From: an uncultured Hyphomicrobiales bacterium
GTDB lineage: Bacteria; Pseudomonadota; Alphaproteobacteria; Rhizobiales; Xanthobacteraceae
Reading direction: 5' to 3'
NCBI GenBank assembly: GCA_903885555.1
Contig: CAISIV010000097.1
Coordinates: 1-48,378, forward strand
Length of the DNA stretch: 48,378 bases
This document shows, in pieces, positions 8,373 to 18,179 of this stretch. A model generated the notes under the pieces. The model had not been told where the DNA came from. It was given only the letters and a program-made list of their open reading frames with translations, and did no database searches. Within the stretch, counting starts at the first letter, position 1. Each line of letters opens with the position of its first letter. Made by a program: the position numbers and the translations under genes.

Positions 8373-9323
8373 ATGGACACCATCCCGCTGCGCCAGATCC
8401 GCGCCGTCATTGCCGTCTGCGAAGAAGGCTCCTTCACCCGCGCCGCCGAGCGCGAAAACGCGACGCAATCGGGCATCTCCCAGCACGTCGCCGCCGTCGA
8501 ACGTTCGCTCGGCGTGCAATTATTCGAGCGATCGGCCGGCAAGGTAAAGCCGACGCCAGCCGGCTTGCGCTACTACAAGCGCTGCGTCGATGCCGTCGGT
8601 GCGCTGGAACATGCGGCCGAGGAAGCCCGCTCGCTATCCGGTAAATTAGTCGGCGAACTGCGCATCGGCCTGATGCCGACCTTTACCCGCGCCGTGCTGG
8701 CGCCGGTGCTGAACGACTTCGTGCCCCGATGCCCCGATGTCCGCCTGCGCATCGTCGAAGGCTACAGCGCCACTCTCACCGATATGGTGCTCAGCGATGA
8801 ACTGGATTTCGCCATCGTGCCGGCTTTCGAAGGCGCCATCGGGCTCAAGTCGCGATTGCTTGTCCGTGATCGCGAGATGATGATTTCGGGGCCGCGCGCC
8901 GGTTATCAGCCGCTTGTACCGGTACGTCTGTCGCAGTGCGAGCCGCTGAAAATCGTGGTGCCGGGACCGGACAATATCCGGCGCCGCAACCTCGATACCT
9001 ATCTGCAAAGCCACGGTGTCGAGGTGTCGGCGATGCTGGAAATGGACGCCATGATCGCGACGCTGGAATTTGTCGCGCGTTCCGAATGGGTTACGATCTT
9101 GCCCAGCGTCATCTCGGTCAACGACATCGGCCGCGGCGAACTGATCGTCAATCCGATCGTCGGGCCCGAACTGCACGCTGACTTCGTCGTCATCCAGCCG
9201 ACCCGGCGGACGCTATCGACACAAGCACGTATGTTCCTCGAACGCATCGAGTCCGAAGTCGCGCATATCCACAAACGATGGGACGCGGCGATCAAGCCCA
9301 CGCGGAAAAAATCGCGGGCTTAA
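8373..9323 (+). CDS. LysR-family transcriptional regulator
   Basis: 316 residues. The N-terminal winged helix-turn-helix begins at residue 5 (LRQIRAVIAVCEEGSFTRAA) with the family's typical SQHVAAVERSLGVQLFER continuation; an effector-binding domain follows from about residue 90. No ribosome site is visible before the ATG, and the start is only 3 bases from a palindromic operator candidate, so the mRNA could be leaderless or have a very short leader. It is divergent from the LLM monooxygenase operon, which it probably controls in response to a pathway intermediate. Convergent with the GST gene. Confidence 0.93.
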   Translation: MDTIPLRQIRAVIAVCEEGSFTRAAERENATQSGISQHVAAVERSLGVQLFERSAGKVKPTPAGLRYYKRCVDAVGALEHAAEEARSLSGKLVGELRIGLMPTFTRAVLAPVLNDFVPRCPDVRLRIVEGYSATLTDMVLSDELDFAIVPAFEGAIGLKSRLLVRDREMMISGPRAGYQPLVPVRLSQCEPLKIVVPGPDNIRRRNLDTYLQSHGVEVSAMLEMDAMIATLEFVARSEWVTILPSVISVNDIGRGELIVNPIVGPELHADFVVIQPTRRTLSTQARMFLERIESEVAHIHKRWDAAIKPTRKKSRA

Positions 9324-9338
9324 TCGCGCCGGTGCCAA

Positions 9339-9992
9339 TTACACCGCCGCCGGAGCGCCGGGCTGCTTGAGCGGATGGGCGCGCGCAAAAGCATCGTTCT
9401 TCGCACAGCTCGCGGCGATGCGCGCCACCGTTGGATACGGCGCCAGATCGACCTTGAAGAAATTCGCGCCTGCCACCTGACTGGCAAGGCAGATGTCCGC
9501 GATGGTGATCTGTTCGCCTTGGCAATAGGTGCCAGTGTCCTTCTCGGTCGAGAGATGTTCTTCGAGCCCGGTCAACGCCGCCTTGTGCCAGTGCTGCGCC
9601 CATTTCTGCACGCCGGCCTCGTCGACCTTGTATTCATGCGCCAGATATTCGCGCACGCGCGGCACGATCAGCGGATGGCTGTCGCAGGCGACGATCTGAG
9701 CCAAGCCACGCACACGGGCACGCGCCTTCGGTTCCTTCGGCAGCAACGGCGGGTTCGGCTTAATTTCGTCGATATATTCGATGATCGCCAGCGACTCGAA
9801 CAGCGCCGGTCCGTCGCCATCGACCAAGGCCGGGATCGCCATCATCGGGTTGACCGCCTTGAATTTCGGATCGCGCTGGTGGCCCTGCATCAGATTGACC
9901 TCGACGACCTCGTCGGGCGTGATGCCTTTGAGGTTGAGCGCGATGCGCACGCGATAGGTCGCCAGCGATCGCCAGAACGAAAACAGCTTCAT
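9339..9992 (-). CDS. Zeta-class GST, maleylacetoacetate/maleylpyruvate isomerase family
   Basis: 217 residues; the ATG at 9992 lies after GGGAGG, and the longer frame from 10130 is discarded because it overlaps the upstream gene. The N-terminal thioredoxin fold carries SFWRSLATYRVRIALNLKG, the zeta-class pattern S....YRVRIAL.LKG, and the ESLAIIEYID glutathione-binding segment. The C-terminal domain has ITIADICLASQ. The family isomerises maleylacetoacetate or maleylpyruvate to the fumaryl form in tyrosine, gentisate and related ring-cleavage pathways. No fumarylacetoacetase is adjacent. It is 28 bases after the preceding oxidoreductase in the same direction, so probably co-transcribed. Confidence 0.85.
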   Translation of the reverse strand: MKLFSFWRSLATYRVRIALNLKGITPDEVVEVNLMQGHQRDPKFKAVNPMMAIPALVDGDGPALFESLAIIEYIDEIKPNPPLLPKEPKARARVRGLAQIVACDSHPLIVPRVREYLAHEYKVDEAGVQKWAQHWHKAALTGLEEHLSTEKDTGTYCQGEQITIADICLASQVAGANFFKVDLAPYPTVARIAASCAKNDAFARAHPLKQPGAPAAV

Positions 9993-10020
9993 CGTCGCCT
10001 CCCCGATTTTTGTTGAACGC

Positions 10021-10908
10021 TTATTTCTTTTTCCGTGCCGACCAGTAGACCGACACCTGCGAGCCGTCGCCGCCGCCGATGCCGCTCTTGCTAGCATCCT
10101 CGAAGCCGGCCAGCGCCGCCTTGGTGGCATACATGTCGGCGCCGAGTCCCTCGCCGGTCTCGATCATGGTGCGCAGGTCCTTGACGCCGTTGTCGATGCT
10201 GAAGGTGGTCGGACCCGGGTCTCGGCCTTCGAACATCGTCACGATCATGTCGGCGCGCGCGGCAATCGCCTTGTTGCCGCCGTTGCTTTCGACCAGCAGG
10301 TCGACGAGACGGCGCGGTTCCCAGCCGGCGCTGCGCGCAATGGCGAAGGCTTCGCCATAGGCCTGCCAGGCCACCATCAGGGGCAGATTGATCGCGAGCT
10401 TCATGGCGGCCGCGGAGCCGACCGGACCGCAATGCTCGACCTTGCGGCACAGCTGCTCGAGCAGCGGCCGCGCACGCGCCGCGTCCTCGGCCGTCGCGCC
10501 CATCAAGCCGAGCAACTGGCCCTTGCGTGCCGGAATGGTCGAGCCGCCCACCGGACATTCGACCAGCACCGCGCCGGTCGGACGCACCTTGGCGTCGAGA
10601 TCGGTGTGCACCTTCGGCGCCACCGTGCTCATCTCGATGAACATCTTGCCTTTGACGTTGCCGGACAGAAGCCCATTCGGCCCGCCGTAAACCTGGTCGA
10701 TCGACTTGGCGTCGGTGAGCAGCGTGATGACCGCTTCGCAAGCAGCCGCCAGTTCAGCCGGTGACGTTGCGACCTTGGCGCCGGCTGCCGCCAGCGACTT
10801 GGTCTTTTCGGGCGTACGATTCCACACCGTAACCTGGTGACCGACTTCCATCAGCCGCGCCGCGATTTGCGACCCCATCGCACCAAGTCCCGCCAAGCCG
10901 ATATTCAT
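10021..10908 (-). CDS. NAD(P)-dependent oxidoreductase, 3-hydroxyisobutyrate dehydrogenase family (copy 1)
   Basis: 295 residues, ATG 7 bases after GGGAGG. Rossmann motif GLAGLGAMG at 4-12, VECPVGGS near 117-123 (family substrate loop D.PVSGG), and the catalytic Lys170 in AAAMKLAINL. Beta-hydroxyacid dehydrogenases of this family oxidise 3-hydroxyisobutyrate, tartronate semialdehyde and related compounds, or reduce succinic semialdehyde/glyoxylate. It probably forms an operon with the GST and is divergent from a second member of the same family. Relative to that copy the substrate loop differs (CPVGGS against VPVSGTG), so the two are unlikely to be redundant. Confidence 0.92.
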   Translation of the reverse strand: MNIGLAGLGAMGSQIAARLMEVGHQVTVWNRTPEKTKSLAAAGAKVATSPAELAAACEAVITLLTDAKSIDQVYGGPNGLLSGNVKGKMFIEMSTVAPKVHTDLDAKVRPTGAVLVECPVGGSTIPARKGQLLGLMGATAEDAARARPLLEQLCRKVEHCGPVGSAAAMKLAINLPLMVAWQAYGEAFAIARSAGWEPRRLVDLLVESNGGNKAIAARADMIVTMFEGRDPGPTTFSIDNGVKDLRTMIETGEGLGADMYATKAALAGFEDASKSGIGGGDGSQVSVYWSARKKK

Positions 10909-11072
10909 TGAAATCCTCCCGAAGTGCTTGAACTCTTTTGCCGGACACTAAGCGATCGCGGCTCGCGGCGAAAGCGGTATGGCGAGCGACCCCACTCGAC
11001 AGCACGGGGCTCGACGAATTAACAAGGCGCCGCCTGTTGCACATCTCGTGCGCGGCATCGGGGAGACTTGTT

Positions 11073-11969
11073 ATGGCTGCGAAGAACAAGGGCACGGTCG
11101 GCGTGATCGGCCTCGGCATCATGGGCGGCTCGTTCGCCAAGAACCTTGCCGCCAACGGCTGGCGCGTGGTCGGCTACGATCTGAGCGCGAAGGCCCGCAA
11201 GGCGGCGGAACGCGCCGGCGTCGAGATCGCAAAGAGCGCGGTCGACGTTGCGGGCAAGGTCCCAACCATTCTCACCAGCCTGCCGAAGCCGCAGGCCTTG
11301 ATCGACACGGCCAAGGCGATCGCCGCAGCCAAGCTGCCGCGCAAGACCATTGTGGAAATGAGCACCTTCGCCATTTCAGATAAGGAAAAGGCCGAAGCCG
11401 TCCTGCGTAAGGCGGGACATACCATGCTCGATGTGCCGGTCAGCGGCACCGGCGCGCAGGCGGCGGTTGCCGATCTGGTGTTCTACGCCAGCGGCGACAA
11501 GAAGGCCGTCGCCAAGCTCAAGCCGATGTTCGCCGATTTCGGCCGCAAGGTTTACGACACCGGCGCCTTCGGCAACGGCAGCAAGATGAAATACGTGGCC
11601 AACCTTCTGGTGGCGATCCACAACGTCGCCAGCGCCGAAGCCATGGTCTACGGCATGAAGGCAGGCCTTGAGCCGCAGGCGATCTTCGACCTGATCCAGG
11701 GCGGCGCCGGCAACTCGCGCATCTTCGAACTGCGCGCGCCTTTCATGGTGAAGAACAACTACAAGACCGTCACCATGAAGATCGACGTCTGGGACAAGGA
11801 CATGCAGGTGATCGGCGATTACGGCCGCAAGATCAAAGTGCCGACGCCGATGTTCGATGCGTCGAAGCCGGTCTACATCAAGGCACAGAAAATGGGTCTC
11901 GGTGCGCTCGACACCGCCGCCGTCTGCGCCGTGCTGGAGAAGCAGGCCAAGATCAAGCGCAAGCGCTGA
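11073..11969 (+). CDS. NAD(P)-dependent oxidoreductase, 3-hydroxyisobutyrate dehydrogenase family (copy 2)
   Basis: 298 residues; the ATG at 11073 follows GGGGAGA, and the frame start at 10938 would run through the divergent promoter. GVIGLGIMGG at 10-19, DVPVSGTG at 120-127 and the catalytic Lys173 in GSKMKYVANLL are all present. It is divergent from copy 1 with 164 bases between start codons, and followed by a strong hairpin and then the CocE hydrolase. Distinguishing 3-hydroxyisobutyrate, tartronate semialdehyde and 4-hydroxybutyrate dehydrogenases is not possible by eye. Confidence 0.92.
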   Translation: MAAKNKGTVGVIGLGIMGGSFAKNLAANGWRVVGYDLSAKARKAAERAGVEIAKSAVDVAGKVPTILTSLPKPQALIDTAKAIAAAKLPRKTIVEMSTFAISDKEKAEAVLRKAGHTMLDVPVSGTGAQAAVADLVFYASGDKKAVAKLKPMFADFGRKVYDTGAFGNGSKMKYVANLLVAIHNVASAEAMVYGMKAGLEPQAIFDLIQGGAGNSRIFELRAPFMVKNNYKTVTMKIDVWDKDMQVIGDYGRKIKVPTPMFDASKPVYIKAQKMGLGALDTAAVCAVLEKQAKIKRKR

Positions 11970-11975
11970 TCGTTG

Positions 11976-12008
11976 CGCCGCTCGTTCCAATAAGCGGGAC
12001 GAGCGGCG
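11976..12008 (+). terminator. Stem-loop after oxidoreductase copy 2
   Basis: CGCCGCTCGTTCC (11976-11988) pairs with GGGACGAGCGGCG (11996-12008) through 13 pairs including one G-U, with a 7-base loop. It begins 6 bases after the stop codon. There is no U-run, so it may act as a pause or an mRNA 3' stabiliser rather than a full intrinsic terminator. Confidence 0.6.
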
Positions 12009-12078
12009 GATGCTCTTGCGTCCTTGCTTGGCTGCTGTAGCCTCCCGCCCAAGAAAATAAAATTTGTGGGAGAGCGTG

Positions 12079-13854
12079 ATGCAGGAGCGATCTGAAGTCC
12101 GTGACGGCATGCGGATCGATTGGAACGTGCCGATCAAAATGGACGACGGCATCGTGCTCCGCGCCGATGTTTTTCGCCCGGTGAAAGAAGGCCGCTATCC
12201 GGTCCTGATCACCTACGGCCCCTACGCCAAGAACCTCGCCTTCCAGGACGGCTATCCGAGCGCCTGGAACCGCATGGCGGACAAACATCCCGACGTCACG
12301 GCCGGTTCGACCAATCAGTATCAGAACTGGGAAGTCGTCGATCCGGAGAAGTGGGTCCCGCACGATTACGTATGTGTTCGTGTCGACTCCCGCGGTTGCG
12401 GCTGTTCGCCCGGCGTCATCGATCATTTCTCGCCGCGCGAAACCAAGGACTTCTACGACTGCATCGAATGGGCCGGCGTGCAGCCCTGGTCGAACGGTAA
12501 AGTCGGCCTCAATGGCATTTCCTACCTGGCGATGAACCAGTGGCATGTCGCTTCGCTGCAGCCGCCGCATCTCGCGGCGATGTGCATCTGGGAAGGCTCG
12601 GCCGACTGGTACCGCGACATGACGCATCACGGCGGCATGCTGTCGACGTTCTGGGAAAACTGGTTCGATATGCAGGTCAAGACCGTGCAGTACGGCGCCG
12701 GCGAACGCGGTGGCCGCAGCCGCATCCACGGCGAACTGGTGTGCGGACCGGAAACGCTATCGGAAGCGCAACTCGCCAAGAACCGTATAGACTTCGGCGG
12801 CCTCATCCTGGCGCATCCGATGGACGACAAATATCACCGCGACCGCTCGCCGGTGTGGGACAAGATCAAGACGCCGCTGTTCTCTTCGGCAAACTGGGGC
12901 GGCCAGGGCCTGCACCCGCGCGGCAATTTCGAAGGCTTCGTGCGTTCGGCTTCCAAGGAAAAATGGCTCGAAGCGCATGGCATCGAACACTGGACGCATT
13001 TCTACACCGACTACGGCCGCGAGCAGCAACTTGCGTTCTTCAACTATTACCTCCACGGCAAGAAAGACGCCTGGAAGAGGCAGCCGAAGGTAAAACTGCA
13101 GGTACGTCATCCCGGCGAGAAGTTCGTTGAGCGCGCCGAGAACGAGTGGCCGATCGCGCGCACGCAATGGACCAAATTCTATCTCGATCCGGCGACCATG
13201 GCGGCCACTCCTAGGAAGCCGTCGAAAGCCGCCAAGCTTGCGTTCGAAGCGATGGGCGAAGGTGTGACCTTCCTCACCCCGCCGATGGAGCACGAGACTG
13301 AAATCACAGGTCCGTCGGCGATCAAACTGTTCGTTTCATCGACAACCAAAGATGCCGACGTCTTCATCGTGGTCCGCGTATTCACCGGCGACCTGAAGGA
13401 AGTCGTATTTCAAGGCGCGATCGATCCGCACACGCCGATCGCACAGGGCTGGCTGCGCGCATCGCATCGCAAGTTCGACAAGAAATTGTCGACGCCATAC
13501 CGGCCCTATCATACCCACGATCAGAAGCAGCCGCTCGCCAAGGGCAAACCGGTCGAACTCGACATTGAAATCTGGCCGACGTCGATCGCGGTGCCGGTCG
13601 GTTACCGCGTCGCGGTTTCGATCCGCGGCAAAGATTACGAATATCCGGGTGCGAGCGGCGGCAAGCTGTCGAACTTCAAAAACGAACTGACCGGCTGCGG
13701 ACCCTTCCTGCATAACAAGCCGGAAGACCGGCCGCCTGCCGTTTTCGGCGGCACCACCACCCTGCATTTCGCCAGTGGAAAAGCGCCGTATCTTCTGCTG
13801 CCGATCATCCCGCCGAAAAAGAAGGCAACTGCGAAAAAACGCGGGCGGAAATAG
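12079..13854 (+). CDS. CocE/NonD-family (X-Pro dipeptidyl peptidase S15) hydrolase
   Basis: 591 residues from the ATG at 12079 after GGGAGAG; an in-frame TTG at 12064 would only add 5 residues. An alpha/beta hydrolase domain has the oxyanion Tyr in ITYGPYA, the RGCGCSPG turn, and nucleophile Ser148 in NGISYLAM (family G.SY). A C-terminal jelly-roll domain of the X-Pro dipeptidyl peptidase type runs from about residue 350, ending in a Lys/Arg-rich tail. Members hydrolyse esters and amides (cocaine esterase, glutaryl-acylase types). There is no signal peptide, so it is cytoplasmic. Its place next to transporters fits intracellular cleavage of an imported ester or amide, but this is inference. 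Confidence 0.9.
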   Translation: MQERSEVRDGMRIDWNVPIKMDDGIVLRADVFRPVKEGRYPVLITYGPYAKNLAFQDGYPSAWNRMADKHPDVTAGSTNQYQNWEVVDPEKWVPHDYVCVRVDSRGCGCSPGVIDHFSPRETKDFYDCIEWAGVQPWSNGKVGLNGISYLAMNQWHVASLQPPHLAAMCIWEGSADWYRDMTHHGGMLSTFWENWFDMQVKTVQYGAGERGGRSRIHGELVCGPETLSEAQLAKNRIDFGGLILAHPMDDKYHRDRSPVWDKIKTPLFSSANWGGQGLHPRGNFEGFVRSASKEKWLEAHGIEHWTHFYTDYGREQQLAFFNYYLHGKKDAWKRQPKVKLQVRHPGEKFVERAENEWPIARTQWTKFYLDPATMAATPRKPSKAAKLAFEAMGEGVTFLTPPMEHETEITGPSAIKLFVSSTTKDADVFIVVRVFTGDLKEVVFQGAIDPHTPIAQGWLRASHRKFDKKLSTPYRPYHTHDQKQPLAKGKPVELDIEIWPTSIAVPVGYRVAVSIRGKDYEYPGASGGKLSNFKNELTGCGPFLHNKPEDRPPAVFGGTTTLHFASGKAPYLLLPIIPPKKKATAKKRGRK

Positions 13855-13963
13855 CGGCCGAGAATTGTCGCATTGCGGCACATCGACCGAAACGGCGCGA
13901 CAGATAACCACACAACTGGCGGCTGTGAGCATTTAGTGTGTTCATTTCCGTGGGACCTAGGCT

Positions 13964-13980
13964 AAGGTTCATGCAACCTT
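13964..13980 (+). promoter_or_regulatory. Small hairpin in the leader of the first Liv operon
   Basis: AAGGTT-CATGC-AACCTT, a perfect 6-bp stem, followed by an A-rich stretch and then the AGGGGGA ribosome site of the first permease gene. The rest of the gap 13855-14010 holds no gene. It may be a 5' leader structure; significance low. Confidence 0.35.
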
Positions 13981-14010
13981 CGAAAAAAACAGAAGGACTC
14001 CAGGGGGAAT

Positions 14011-15054
14011 ATGAACACACAGTTTTGGGTGGTTCAGGCTTTCAACGGCATTTCGTACGGCGCTTTGCTGTTTTTGATCGGCAGCGGCCTGTCGTTGATC
14101 TTCGGCGTCATGCGCATCGTGAACCTGTCGCACGGCGCTTACTTCCTCTGGGGCGGCTACATCGCGCTGTCGGTGATTCACTTTCTCACCCCCTACACTT
14201 CCTACGCATGGGCCATATCATTGCCGGTTGCCGCGCTCGGCGTCGCCGCGATCGGCATTGCGATGGAGCGGCTGTTCCTGCGCTCCGAAGGTCTCGCGTT
14301 TCTCCGTAACGGTGTGCTGGCACTGGGCTTGGGCGTTCTCATCAGCCTTGCAATTGCGCGCGGCACGTCGTTCGGCTGGCCGCAGTTCATCATCTGCGCG
14401 GCGCTGGCCACCCTCGCCTGCTTCGCCGTACTCCGCCGCATTGCCATCGTCCCGATCGACACCGATGTGCTGCGGCAAGTGCTCCTGACCGTCGGCTTTG
14501 CCTTTTTGTTCCAACAGGCCGCGCTCGACATCTGGGGCGGCAACAACATGGACATCAACCCGCCGCCAGCCTTCACGCAAAGCATCGTGGTCGGCGGCGT
14601 TTATCTGCCGCTGTATCGCGTGTTCATGATCGGCATGGCCGTCGTCATCGGCATCGCGCTGTGGCTGGTGATGGAAAAGACCCGCATGGGTGCAGCCGTG
14701 CGCGCCACCGTCGATGACGCGCAAATGGCGCGCGGCGTCGGCATCGACACCAACAAGGTCTCGATGTTCATCTTCGCGCTCGGCGCCTTCCTCGCCGCGC
14801 TCGGCGGCGTGATCGGCGGCGCATTCCTCGGCATTTATCCCGGCCTCGACTTCGAAATGCTGCCGCTCGCCTTCGCGGTGGTCATCATCGGCGGCATGGG
14901 CAGCCTCGGCGGCGCCGCAATCGGCGCGCTCGCGGTCGGCCTCGCCGACAATTTCGGCAAGGCGCTGTTCCCGGAAATTTCCTACTTCACTCTCTACGCG
15001 CCGATGGTTCTGATCCTCGCGATCAAGCCGACCGGCCTCTTCGGACGGGAGTGA
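14011..15054 (+). CDS. Branched-chain-type ABC transporter permease, LivH family (system 1)
   Basis: 347 residues, ATG after AGGGGGA. Hydrophobic throughout, with about nine predicted membrane segments; the opening FNGISYGALLFLIGSGLSL and the cytoplasmic-loop signature near residue 230 (GAAVRATVDDAQMARGVGID) are typical of LivH, as is the ending of the form PTGLFGRE. It forms half of the inner-membrane channel with the downstream LivM-type protein. At 347 residues it is longer than most LivH (about 290-310), with extra sequence around residues 100-160. First gene of a five-gene importer operon. Substrate unknown; such systems carry amino acids, amides, urea or aromatic acids. Confidence 0.94.
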   Translation: MNTQFWVVQAFNGISYGALLFLIGSGLSLIFGVMRIVNLSHGAYFLWGGYIALSVIHFLTPYTSYAWAISLPVAALGVAAIGIAMERLFLRSEGLAFLRNGVLALGLGVLISLAIARGTSFGWPQFIICAALATLACFAVLRRIAIVPIDTDVLRQVLLTVGFAFLFQQAALDIWGGNNMDINPPPAFTQSIVVGGVYLPLYRVFMIGMAVVIGIALWLVMEKTRMGAAVRATVDDAQMARGVGIDTNKVSMFIFALGAFLAALGGVIGGAFLGIYPGLDFEMLPLAFAVVIIGGMGSLGGAAIGALAVGLADNFGKALFPEISYFTLYAPMVLILAIKPTGLFGRE

Positions 15055-15059
15055 GCGCG

Positions 15060-16049
15060 ATGATGAGTCAAAAAATAAAAATCATGATCGTCATCGCGGC
15101 TCTGGTGGCGGTCGCGCTTGTCGTTCCGCAATCGGGCTCGTTCGTGGTGCTGCTGGTGACGCGCGCGCTCGCTTTCGCCATTCTCGCCATGAGCGTCGAT
15201 CTTCTGCTCGGCTACACCGGTATGTCGTCGATGGGCCAGGCCGCCTATTTCGGCGTCGGCGCCTATCTGACGGCCGTGCTCGCAACCAAATTCCATATCG
15301 GCATGGGCTGGGATTTCTGGCTGGTCGTGGTGATGGGCATTCTGATCGGCGCCGCGCTCGCGGCCTTGTTCGGACTGTTCGCAATCCGCGCCGGCGGCGT
15401 CTACTTCCTGATGATCACACTGGCGCTGGGCCAATGCGTGTGGGGCCTCGCCTACCGCTGGAATTCGCTCACCGGCGGCGACAACGGCATCAATATGACC
15501 GGCCGGCCGAGCTTCGGACTAGATCTGTCGAACGACGTGACATTCTTCTATCTCGTCTTCGCGTTCTTCAGCCTGTCGATGCTCGCGCTCTACGTGCTGG
15601 TGCGTTCGCCGTTCGGCAAAAGCCTCGCCGGTATTCGCGAACGCGAACTGCGCATGCAGATCCTCGGCTACAATACGTGGCTGCACAAATACATCGCCTT
15701 CATCATCGCCGGTGGCTTCGGCGGCCTGGCCGGCGTGTTGTGGGCACACACCAACGGCCACGTCAGCCCAGAGACAGTCGTGCTGACCACGTCGGTCGAC
15801 GCGCTGCTGATGGTCGTGCTAGGCGGCGCCGGCACGCTGGTCGGCGCGGCAATCGGCGCAGCGATTGTGTTCGGCCTGCGCGAGTTCCTAAGCACGCTGG
15901 TGCCATGGTGGCAGTATGCTTTGGGCGCGGTCTACGTTATGACCATTCTCTATCTGCCGATGGGCTTGATGGGTATTCCGAAACGCTGGCGGCAGCGCAA
16001 TCAAGGCAAAGGTGGAGAGACGAAGACACTCGCTTCCAAGCCTTCCTGA
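15060..16049 (+). CDS. Branched-chain-type ABC transporter permease, LivM family (system 1)
   Basis: About 329 residues. I prefer the ATG at 15060, 8 bases after GGGAG; the GTG at 15051 (GTGAGC, overlapping the LivH stop by 4 bp) is the alternative and would give 332 residues. LivM features: SVDLLLGYTGMSSMGQAAYFGVGAY, the TGGDNGINM segment, and RSPFGKSLAGIRERELRMQ in the cytoplasmic loop that contacts the ATPase. Partner of the preceding LivH. Confidence 0.93.
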   Translation: MMSQKIKIMIVIAALVAVALVVPQSGSFVVLLVTRALAFAILAMSVDLLLGYTGMSSMGQAAYFGVGAYLTAVLATKFHIGMGWDFWLVVVMGILIGAALAALFGLFAIRAGGVYFLMITLALGQCVWGLAYRWNSLTGGDNGINMTGRPSFGLDLSNDVTFFYLVFAFFSLSMLALYVLVRSPFGKSLAGIRERELRMQILGYNTWLHKYIAFIIAGGFGGLAGVLWAHTNGHVSPETVVLTTSVDALLMVVLGGAGTLVGAAIGAAIVFGLREFLSTLVPWWQYALGAVYVMTILYLPMGLMGIPKRWRQRNQGKGGETKTLASKPS

Positions 16050-16098
16050 CAACAGGACGGTAACGACAGAACAATCAAGACAACACGGGAGGACTACA

Positions 16099-17343
16099 AT
16101 GACCAACAAAGTTCGGAACATCCTGCTCGGCGGCGTGCTCGCGCTCGGTCTGGCAGTGCCGGCCGGCGCGGAAGAACTTCGCATCGGCTTCATCGCTCCG
16201 ACCACCGGCCTCTACGCCCAGATCGGCAAGGACATGGTTGACGGCTTCCAGCTGTATCTCGACGAGCACGGCGGCAAGCTCGGCGGCGCCGACATCAAGC
16301 TGATCGTTGAAGACGACCAGGGCAAGCCGGATACCGGCGTGACCAAGGCCAAGAAGCTGATCCTCCAGGACAAGGTGAACTTGTTCATCGGCGGCCTGCT
16401 CGCTTCGAGCGGCTATGCGCTCGCGCCGGTCTCGACCGCCGAAAAGACCGTCTATTTGTCTTCGGTGTCGTCGGCGGACGATCTGACGCAGCGTCAGCTC
16501 GAGAAATATCCGTACTTCTTGCGCACCAGCTGGACGTCGTCGCTGCCGCATCACCCGCTCGGTCAGTGGGCCTGCGACAACGGCTTCAAGAAGGTCGTCA
16601 CCATCGCGGCCGACTATGCGTTCGGCTACGAGGTGGTCGGCGGTTTCCAGAAAGCCTTCGAGGATTGCGGCGGCAAGGTCGTCCAGAAAATCTGGCCGCC
16701 GCTCGGCACCAAGGACTTCGGACCCTTCATCCCGACGATGAAGGCTGATGCCGATGCCATTTTCACCGTCATGGTCGGCCCGATGGCCCTGCAGTTCCCG
16801 AAGCAACTGCGTGGCTCAGGCGTCAAAAAGCCGATCATCGGTTCGGGCGTCAGCTACGACGAGTTCGTGCTGCCCTTCATGGGCGACGAAGTCATCGGCG
16901 ACGTCTCCGCCCTGCACTACGGCGCCGGCATCGATACGCCGGAGAACGCCAAGTTCGTGAAGGCCTATCGCACGAAGTACGGCAAAATGCCGGGCTACTA
17001 CTCGGAGAACAACTACTCGACCGCGATGTGGATCGACGAAGCGATCAAGCAGGCCGGCGGCAAGTGGCCGGGCCCCGAGCAGTTCATCAAGCTGATGCAG
17101 GGCATCAAGATCAATGCGCCGCGCGGCCCGGTCAGCATGGATGAAAACCGTAACCCGATCGAAAACGTCTACATCAAGAAAGTCGAGAAGACGAAGATGT
17201 TCGGTTACGAAAAGGAAGAGCTCTGGAACAAAGTCATCAAGGTCTATCCGAACGTCAGCCAGTTCTGGACCTATGGTAAAGAGAAGTTCCTCGCCCAGCC
17301 GGTCTATGATCGCGACTTCCCGCCCTGCAAGTTCTGCGAATAA
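16099..17343 (+). CDS. Periplasmic substrate-binding protein of Liv system 1
   Basis: 414 residues, ATG after GGGAGGA. Sec signal peptide of about 24 residues ending VPAGA-EE. The mature protein begins LRIGFIAPTTGLYAQIG, the type I periplasmic binding fold of the LivJ/LivK class. It is clearly paralogous to the binding protein at 19084: both share YFLR.S, the FAFG/YAFG-containing segment, KIWPPL and VSQFWTY blocks. Unusually, it ends in FPPCKFCE, a C-terminal CxxC, where the paralogue ends YPPLKS. It is encoded between the permease and ATPase genes and followed by a stable hairpin. Confidence 0.94.
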   Translation: MTNKVRNILLGGVLALGLAVPAGAEELRIGFIAPTTGLYAQIGKDMVDGFQLYLDEHGGKLGGADIKLIVEDDQGKPDTGVTKAKKLILQDKVNLFIGGLLASSGYALAPVSTAEKTVYLSSVSSADDLTQRQLEKYPYFLRTSWTSSLPHHPLGQWACDNGFKKVVTIAADYAFGYEVVGGFQKAFEDCGGKVVQKIWPPLGTKDFGPFIPTMKADADAIFTVMVGPMALQFPKQLRGSGVKKPIIGSGVSYDEFVLPFMGDEVIGDVSALHYGAGIDTPENAKFVKAYRTKYGKMPGYYSENNYSTAMWIDEAIKQAGGKWPGPEQFIKLMQGIKINAPRGPVSMDENRNPIENVYIKKVEKTKMFGYEKEELWNKVIKVYPNVSQFWTYGKEKFLAQPVYDRDFPPCKFCE

Positions 17344-17352
17344 CGCACGATC

Positions 17353-17378
17353 CCGCCGGAGCCGATGGGCTCCGGCGG
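17353..17378 (+). terminator. Hairpin between the binding protein gene and livG (system 1)
   Basis: CCGCCGGAGCC (17353-17363) pairs perfectly with GGCTCCGGCGG (17368-17378) around a GATG loop, followed by TTCTTCT. It sits 10 bases after the stop. As an internal partial terminator or RNase barrier it would raise binding protein output over the ATPases. Confidence 0.65.
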
Positions 17379-17403
17379 TTCTTCTCATCCGAGGGGTTGA
17401 AGC

Positions 17404-18177
<774 letters not shown>

Positions 18178-18179
18178 TC

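Noticed and set aside
17353-17378. Riboswitch or full operon terminator after the system 1 binding protein
   Set aside because: It is a simple hairpin without U-run, located inside an evident operon; an attenuator or stabiliser is more likely.
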